64,000 nucleotides of DNA, from positions 4,410,001-4,474,000 of the forward strand of contig JAJTWR010000231.1 of the NCBI GenBank assembly GCA_021613335.1, in the 5' to 3' direction. The notes below the pieces were generated by a model. It made no database searches and was not told the DNA's origin. It saw nothing but the letters and a program-made list of their open reading frames with translations. Both the position numbers and the translations under genes were made by a program. The stretch comes from Whitmania pigra. Lineage: Eukaryota; Annelida; Clitellata; Hirudinida; Haemopidae. Positions 53,663-64,000 of the stretch are shown here, piece by piece (the first letter of the stretch is position 1; every line of letters begins with the position of its first letter).

Positions 53663-56600
53663 ATGTCTACGGAAAAGACTGCATGCAATCAGTTTAATCA
53701 GCATGCATGGAAAAAGGATATTTGTACAAACTGTTCTAAGCCGCTATCCTGCCACAGCACTGGTATTTTCCAATCAAGCCCATTAAAAGCAAACATTAAC
53801 CCAACAGGAAATGCAGCCAATGCGACTCATGAAGGTTGTGCCGGTGATGCCACAAAATCATTTTCACTTAGCACCAAGCCCAGCAAACCTAAAAAGCCAT
53901 CTCTTGCTCAAAGTGGTGCTCCCAAATGTCTAACCAACAACAGAGATAATAGTGCTACAAAAGCAAACAATGATGGTAAAACAAATTTGGTTCAAGGTTT
54001 GACGGCGAACTGCAGTTTTGATAAATCAAAAGGCAATAGCAATTATTACCAAATATATGATGTGACTGCAAAGGGGCAGTCAGGTAAACCTCTTGACCTA
54101 GATGCTCAAGATTATGATTCATCTTATGAAAGAGATGTAGACTCATCAAATTCTTGCTTAATGGCAACTCCTTACACTGTTGTAGATGTCATAACAATGG
54201 CTCTTGAAAAATCCCGTCAATCAAGTCAGACATGTTCTAATCCACCCTGTCTTCCTTCTACACCAGCTCCTGATCTTAGAAAGAATTTATCTACCAAAAC
54301 TGATTCAGCCAATATTAATAAAGAGGAATCAAGACACCTTATTGAAGAAGAAATTAGAGACAAAAATTCAGAAGATTTAGATTCATCTTGTCATTTCCGT
54401 CCAAGGCTTTATGAAGAAATAGATGAGTCTTTTATGGAAAGAGTTGCTTCAAAGAAATTAGAAATTAATAGTAGTGATGAGAATAACTGTCAATTACCAA
54501 AAGAAGAAAATAAAGTGATATGTATTGAATCAACTGATAATAAATTGCTTGAGTTGAAAACGAATGTTAAGCAAGAAAAATCAAAAAAATCAGGTAGTAA
54601 GTCTTTTTTCCAGAAGCTTTTAGGCAAAGGTAATAAGGAAGAAGAATCATGCAAAATTAAAGTTGAGAAAAATGGAAAGAAGGAGTCCTCTGTGGATGGT
54701 AAGAGCTTGGCATCGAGTGAAGAAGATGCACGAAAGTCTTCAGAATCTTTGCTAGTTGAATTCCAGTCTAAGAAGGAGGTAGAAGTTGAAGATGCTGCAT
54801 TTGAAAGCTCATCTGTACCTGAAATGTTGAGTCAGTCCAGCTGCATAGGTGAAGATTTTGCCAAAGAGATTGAAGAAAAATTTGAAACTCTAAGCAGAAA
54901 AAGCAACCTCAATAAATCTGCTATGATGAGAAGCATCTCTAATAAAGTAGAAAATCCATTTGATTCTGGTGAAAGACACCAATTGGTACGGATCATTTTT
55001 ATTGAATTAAAATTTCCAAGGTATATATGTTCTGAATATATTTAAATTAAATTTTTTTTAAATCTCAAGATGTCTCCTACACTGGAAAATATGTCGTCAA
55101 TAAATGAAGGTGTATCCACTCTTCCAAATAGAAAGTCAGTTCTTATGCAAAGCACAAAAAAAGCCGATTCCTTAAATAACCGCAAGTCTATGACTCCCGC
55201 AGAAGGTTCTTTTAACAATAAAGCTTCATACAAATTTTTTAAATTTTCACCTTAATGATAAAGGTTTCAGACTAAATCAGCACATCCCAAAAGCATGATC
55301 AAAATTTATCCCATTACTTAGACCACCCAATTTATGAATTTAAAAAAGTCCTCAAAATAAACAAATAACAATAATAATTAAATAAAAATGTAGATCATAG
55401 GATTATTTATTATAGATCATAAAATTTATTCAATTGTAGCCAAATTAGCCAGGAAGATGCTTGTAGCTCCCCCTCCTCCTCCTATTTGTACGAGCTCGAC
55501 ATCCCTGGCATCAAGTTCAAGTCATTCTGCGTCTAAAGATGACATCTCATCTTGTCCCAACAAGCCTCCACCAACATGTTTCATGTCATTGCAGAGGAAA
55601 TCCGATCTCAACAATGTTTTGGCAGCACCACAATCTCCTGGGGAAGATGTTTTTGAGTCTTCTGAAATTATGAACAGAGATTCACTGATGGATGATTTGG
55701 ATGAAATTTTAAAAAAGGGTGGCATGATACAAGGAGCTGCAAGTACTCTGCCTAAGTCTTTCCTCCACAGTCATGACAAAGTAACTTTCTTTTTATTAAT
55801 CTATTACTAATGAAAGTAAAATATGCATTTAGTGCAGGTGGCACCTCATAAATTACCTAGCAGAAGATCCTTTTTGTTGCTTTTCTAGTGGTGACAAAGA
55901 ATTATCAAAATATCATGCTTTATTTTCATGTTTGATGCCTTTTTCGATAATTTATCTACTAACATGACTAAATTTCTTAATTCTAAGATTGGTGCAATTA
56001 ATTTTATTTAGAGACATTATTAGATATGATTATTGGCTTGTTCATGTGAAAGAGGTTCAGTGAAAGTATTGAGCTTGAAGCCATATGAATTTTTAATATT
56101 TCTTACTCCTTTGATAATGATCTTGTTTGCATTTGTCAATATGTTGACAATGCCTTACGTATCTGATTAGGATGTAAAGGTATTTTCAATCACTCCATTA
56201 TTTGTTTAGCTCGCCTTTTAGATCCAGGGGCACTCCCTGGCAGTGCAGGCTGAGTTGCAAACGTGACCATTGCCATTAACGTTGCATGCTTTTTCTTTTT
56301 AGCTGCTTGTGTTCTAGGTGTTGTTATAGGGCTACTAGTTCTTTGCCCAAGTTAGCAAATAGATGAATATAAGTTTGACCTGTTAAGACTGCCTATAGAT
56401 TTATTTGGGTACTTAATTGTTTAATTTATTCTTAACCATTTGCTCCACTAAGTGTCTCATGACATTTGATATTGTGTGAAATTGATTTTATTATATCATC
56501 TGTCTGTTTATTTGTTTTCCATTATTGGAAATGTTAGTCACATTTTTTCTTTTTTGCTAGACAACTGGCAAACCTAAGTTGGCTCCAGTTCATATTTCAA

Positions 56601-58512
56601 GCAAAGAAGTTAGTGTTCCCCCCAGCAATGCTGTTCAGCAGAGAGCTTTACCTGATCTTCCACAACTACCGCCACCAACTGCTCGACTTCATAAAACAAG
56701 CTTTTCTCCAGAGAGTGAAAATGTGTACGAAATTCTTCCACTTTCAGAAGATCTATCCTCCCCCAAGAAGCTAAATCTTGTCTCTACAAAGTCTGAAAAA
56801 ACTCTTTCCAGGTCCCCTATAAAATTTGATGAAATCATCAATGCTAGCCAAAGTTTTAAGTCTGATTCAGATCAAGTGTCTAATAGACCAAGACCTGCCC
56901 CAAGGGCTGCTATCAGAGCAGTTGGTATGACAAAGGCAAAAGACATTGACATGCCTTTAAAAACACCTGAAGAATCTTATGCAAATGCTAATGAGAAGAT
57001 TTGTAATAAACCAAGACATTCTACTGAAAGTCTTTGGTTAGATGAAACCTTCGAGGTATGATCACATACCATTGCAAATGAAATGAATGCAAATTATGTT
57101 TTTTATAATGAAATTGTTTTCATTTCAGGAGAAATGTTCAATTATTTCAAGTGCATCTGTTAAATCCCTTCAAATTTACTTGGAGAAGTTCTGTACTCCA
57201 GTCCTGGCCTTTAATTTTTGTTCCGAAATATCTTGGAATGAAAGAGAAGTTGAAGTCGTTGCAGCTGCTGAATGTAAAAGTTCAGTATTGTCTTGGATGA
57301 AAGCTGTTTTCTATGAAATCACAACTGGTGATGTGAATTGTATTCTTATGGTATGCTCTGCTTTAATAAAGGAAAATTGCAACAAGGTTTGCAAATTTAC
57401 ATTTGTCTTTAATATGTTTTCAATAGGTTCGAAAGAGCTCAGTTATAACTTCTCCACTTCCAAAGTACAATCATCTGAATCTTATGAGCAGTCTTCATTC
57501 ATTTGAAGCTCAAGCTGAACTTCCTGATTGCTTGAGGTTTTTTCAAGTAACAAATGAACAAGATAGAAGTGCAGGCAAGGCAAAATATATTTTTGACATC
57601 CTGCCTTATTCAAAGATTTTAGCCTTTCCTTTATTACCACAATATGTTGCAAGCAGTTCATCAAATCAGTCACCATTACTGTGCAATGATGTCTCAAAAT
57701 ATAAGGCATATGTTATGTTGCAAATATTTGATTCTCTTCTACAACTTCAGCGACTTGGGATAGATCTTTGTCGTCTCTATCCAAGTGACATTTTGTTGGC
57801 AGCACCACTCTGTTGCACTAAGTCATCCAGACATGATGACAAGGATAGGGGCTTATTACCTATATTGGTGCCTACTGAATATGCTGAACATTCCCCCAGA
57901 AATGATCAGAAGCTCTTGTGCCATGATTTAGCAAAGATTGCAGGTTTGGTCATGAGTTCCACAAAGACTACTAAGGACATCCCATTAGGAATTAAGCATT
58001 CAGAGGATGAAAAGATCTTGACCAGTCAAATGAGAACTCAGTTACCACAGCCAAGGACAAGACACACTTCTATATCGCTCGACAAGAACGACAGATGTCT
58101 GAGAAAGGTGGAACGTATTATGGCAACCAGCAATTCATGGCCTCAAGTTGAAATTGCCAAAAATTATTTGGAGATTTCCCTATGGGGACCTACTTCCGAA
58201 GAAGAAGTCAGACTCGCCTTGACATCTCCCCAGAGAAGACAAATATTTGACATGTGGCTCTGCATTTCTCGTTCAGATGTATTGGTAACTCTCATGGAAA
58301 ATAATCTTGTTTACAATATGCCTCAGGCTTCATCCCTAGGTATCAATTCAAACTCAGATGACATTGCTAAGAAAAATTACAGCCAAGAATTGCCTGTAGA
58401 GTTTACCATGGAATCTTGGTTTGCAGCTATGGAAACCTTAAGAAAGGCAGAATTCCTGGCTAGGTGTGACTTGGAGATGTTATTGGTTTCAGCCAAAGAA
58501 CTGTTTTTCTAA
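53663..58512 (+). CDS. PEAK1: PEAK/PRAG-family pseudokinase (SHED-domain scaffold), six exons
   Basis: Cytoplasmic scaffold pseudokinase of the PEAK1/PRAG1/PEAK3 (NKF3) family. Exons: 53663-54985, 55070-55205, 55449-55780, 56561-57055, 57129-57350 and 57427-58512, giving 1197 residues in phase. The N-terminus ACNQFNQHAW...C..C matches the PEAK1 N-terminal Cys motif. PYTVVDV (residue ~170) is a PEAK-family motif; LYEEIDE (~249) resembles the family YEEIE phosphotyrosine motif; proline runs (~490) and NVYEILP (~652) are likely SH3/SH2 ligands. From residue ~762 an SHED-type helix (SLQIYLEKFCTP) precedes a pseudokinase fold. HRD is replaced (LCRLYPSDILLA) and no DFG is seen. A C-terminal region (SLWGPTSEEEVR, MWLCISRSDVLV, MESWFAAM) aligns with the family SHED tail. 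The symbol marks the family, not strict orthology. Confidence 0.88.
56128..56300 (-). repeat. SINE-like element (copy 2) in a PEAK intron
   Basis: Resembles 20-190: shared ATGCCTTACGTAT and GATTAGGATGTAAAGG segments, then GTTGCAAACGTGACC and a degraded remainder. Boundaries and orientation follow copy 1. It lies in the intron 55781-56560. Confidence 0.4.
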
Positions 58513-59607
58513 GTCCATTTGATACCAACTCTTTAATTTTTAGCCAATGTTTTCTGGCAATTCTTTGTGATTGTTACAGAGACAGCTAAGTTCTTTGCAA
58601 CAACCAAAATCTTGGTTATTATTTTTTCCAAACCCAAAATTTTTAGGCAAATCCCTACCTACAGAGTTAAGTTTTTAATTTGTTTTGTGCATAAAACCTG
58701 TTGCATTTGAGTAAAATACACATTTCATTATTTTAGTTTTGGTTATCCATCGTTCAGTGTCAACATGTTGTTTTCTTAAATTGTATTTCCCTGGTTAATG
58801 ACCACAATAAGTATTCCATATGTTAAGCATGCTTTATTCATGTCAGTCAAATATGAATGTAGGGTATCTCATAACCAACCCACTTCAGCTAAGTCGATTT
58901 CCTTTTGGATGTGATCACTACTCTTGACCTCCTATTTATGTTATAGTTCTGCTGTCTGTTTTTTGTGTTGCTGTGTTTATGAGTTACAAGAACATTTGTC
59001 CTGATTCAGGTTATGTCCATTGAATTTTCTGATAAACACAATGTGCTTATAATTATTTATTGTTCAAAACTGGTGTAAAAAATTGAAAATAATATACCAC
59101 TTTATCAAGCAGACCAAACATTTTAATACTGTTAAATTGTGATGACATCACAACTTATTTGAATGCATTGTACAATACAAAACTTGACACTAGTCACAAA
59201 AATAAGACACAAAATTGCTGAAGCGTTTAAGTTCAGAAAAATGCGAAAAAGAATGTGTTTGGATTAACTTATTATAGTCTGGCCTCAAGTGGAAACAACA
59301 AGCGGTGATATTTCCAGTGGTTGACTTAATGCAAAATATAACATTATGGTAAAAAACATTGACATAGGAATGGGAGGAAGGCACAGATTATGGAAATGTC
59401 TTTTGTTGCAGAGAATATGCAAATACTAGCTTACAAATTTTTTTCTCCAAATTGACCACAGAATCTTTTGCCTGTAGTCAAAACATGTCTGTCAGTTTAA
59501 AGAAGCATTTGGTTGTCTGAAGCTGCTCGTAGGAATGTCCCTTGATGCTAAAAGTGCCTAGTAATTGCAATTATTCAAAAGCAATTTATAACTTACAAAT
59601 GCTGTGT
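58513..59607. other. Convergent 3' region between PEAK-family gene and PAK
   Basis: AT-rich, with no gene. Both neighbouring genes end here, so it must hold both 3' UTRs. Confidence 0.5.
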
Positions 59608-62902
<3,295 letters not shown>

Positions 62903-63840
62903 ACCTGTTGAACGATCTGCAATTCATATTCCGGTTAGATTTTACATCATAGACACTAAATATTAGCTGTGCAATGATCGCTTATCACAACGAATGCTGA
63001 TTAGCTATTACAATCAGTTTCAAAAATTACTTTTCGGACGAGGTTTCATGATTATGAATACAATAACACCCAGCCTCAAAGCTCGATAAAATCCTTAATA
63101 AACAAAACATGTACTGGGCTAAATTAAACAATAGATGAGAAGTTGGCAACTTACCAACTTAAAAGGTACACAATTTCATAAAACCTTAAATAAATTCCTG
63201 AAAAACATCAATTATTTTATTTAAAAAAACATGGCAAAGACTATTGAAATCACAATTTATAGAGTCAACATCTTAAACAGGATCTCCAAATCGGATTTAT
63301 AAAGTTGAACTTCTGAAGTGTTGGGCAAGCCTGTTAATGATGGTTTTGTTTTCTCACCAAATAAACTGAGAATTTGATTTAATAAACACAGGTTTTTTTT
63401 ATTTTTTATATTCTATGTATAGACTTAATGTAATAGTTATTACATTTAATGTAATAGTTTTATATTGCTATTGAAGTAAAACGTATTTTATTTCAGCGCG
63501 ATAACAAGGAATAATAAAATAATAAAGGAACAATAAGAAAAATTAACTCTCAAGCTTCCTCAATACCTACTCAATTTCTAACAAATTAACCTTTATTTAT
63601 AGTTTGTGCAAATATGACAGGTGGTTATAGTGGTATTCAGTAAGGAAATTAAAATAACTTGTTACTTTACATAGGTACATTCTCAGTACTTTTTACTTAT
63701 AACGAATTACAGAGCATTATCAGTAGATTTGCTTGCAATGAAATGAGGAAAATATTAATTTTTTTTATGAGTACACAAATATTAAAACAGTAACAATTAA
63801 TTTCTTACTAAAATACATAAGGAAACAAATATATACTCAA
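62903..63840. other. Upstream of PAK, no gene recognised
   Basis: AT-rich; should contain the PAK promoter and any 5' UTR exon. No other feature supported. Confidence 0.45.

Positions 63841-64000
<160 letters not shown>

Noticed and set aside
53663..58512. Active protein kinase
   Set aside because: The HRD position is LCRLYPSD-like, there is no DFG, and the match is to the PEAK pseudokinase family.

Overview
This is a eukaryotic (animal) nuclear window: AT-rich, with GT-AG introns, long introns full of simple repeats, and genes whose closest recognisable relatives are metazoan (ESRP/fusilli, SLC52A, LOXL, GNB, SRPRB, PEAK-family pseudokinase, group I PAK). Together with its transposon mix (hAT, pogo/Tigger, Tc1, Gypsy, several LINEs) this points to an invertebrate. 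I cannot name the species from sequence alone.

Layout. 1-14 kb: ESRP-like splicing regulator (+, 972-4085) tail to tail with a riboflavin transporter (-, 4912-6426); a 3 kb spacer with a 430 bp (AATAT)n array; then a ~1485-residue, probably helical-repeat protein that I do not recognise (+, 9571-14148). 14-36.7 kb: a transposon-dense, gene-poor block. It holds a pogo/Tigger relic, an 18S rRNA-derived fragment between two copies of a ~150 bp repeat, a hAT element inside an 18-bp minisatellite, a 7.5 kb Gypsy-type LTR element with four later transposons inside it (one nested at second order), 5'-truncated LINEs with target-site duplications, and three copies of another LINE 3' region. 36.8-45 kb: a class A GPCR (+) and a lysyl oxidase-like gene (+, one SRCR domain). 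45.6-48.3 kb: LINE debris. 48.3-62.9 kb: G protein beta subunit (-), SRP receptor beta (-), a PEAK-family pseudokinase (+) starting 384 bp from SRPRB in divergent orientation, and a group I PAK (-) tail to tail with it. The last 160 bp are a (TTA)n microsatellite running off the window.

The genes are not an operon or a single pathway. The PEAK pseudokinase, PAK and G-beta are all signalling proteins that can bear on the cytoskeleton, but I infer no functional link from proximity. The exon models were built by hand from splice signals and protein-family similarity. GNB, SRPRB, PAK, GPCR, PEAK and LOXL all give whole-codon totals when joined, which supports them.
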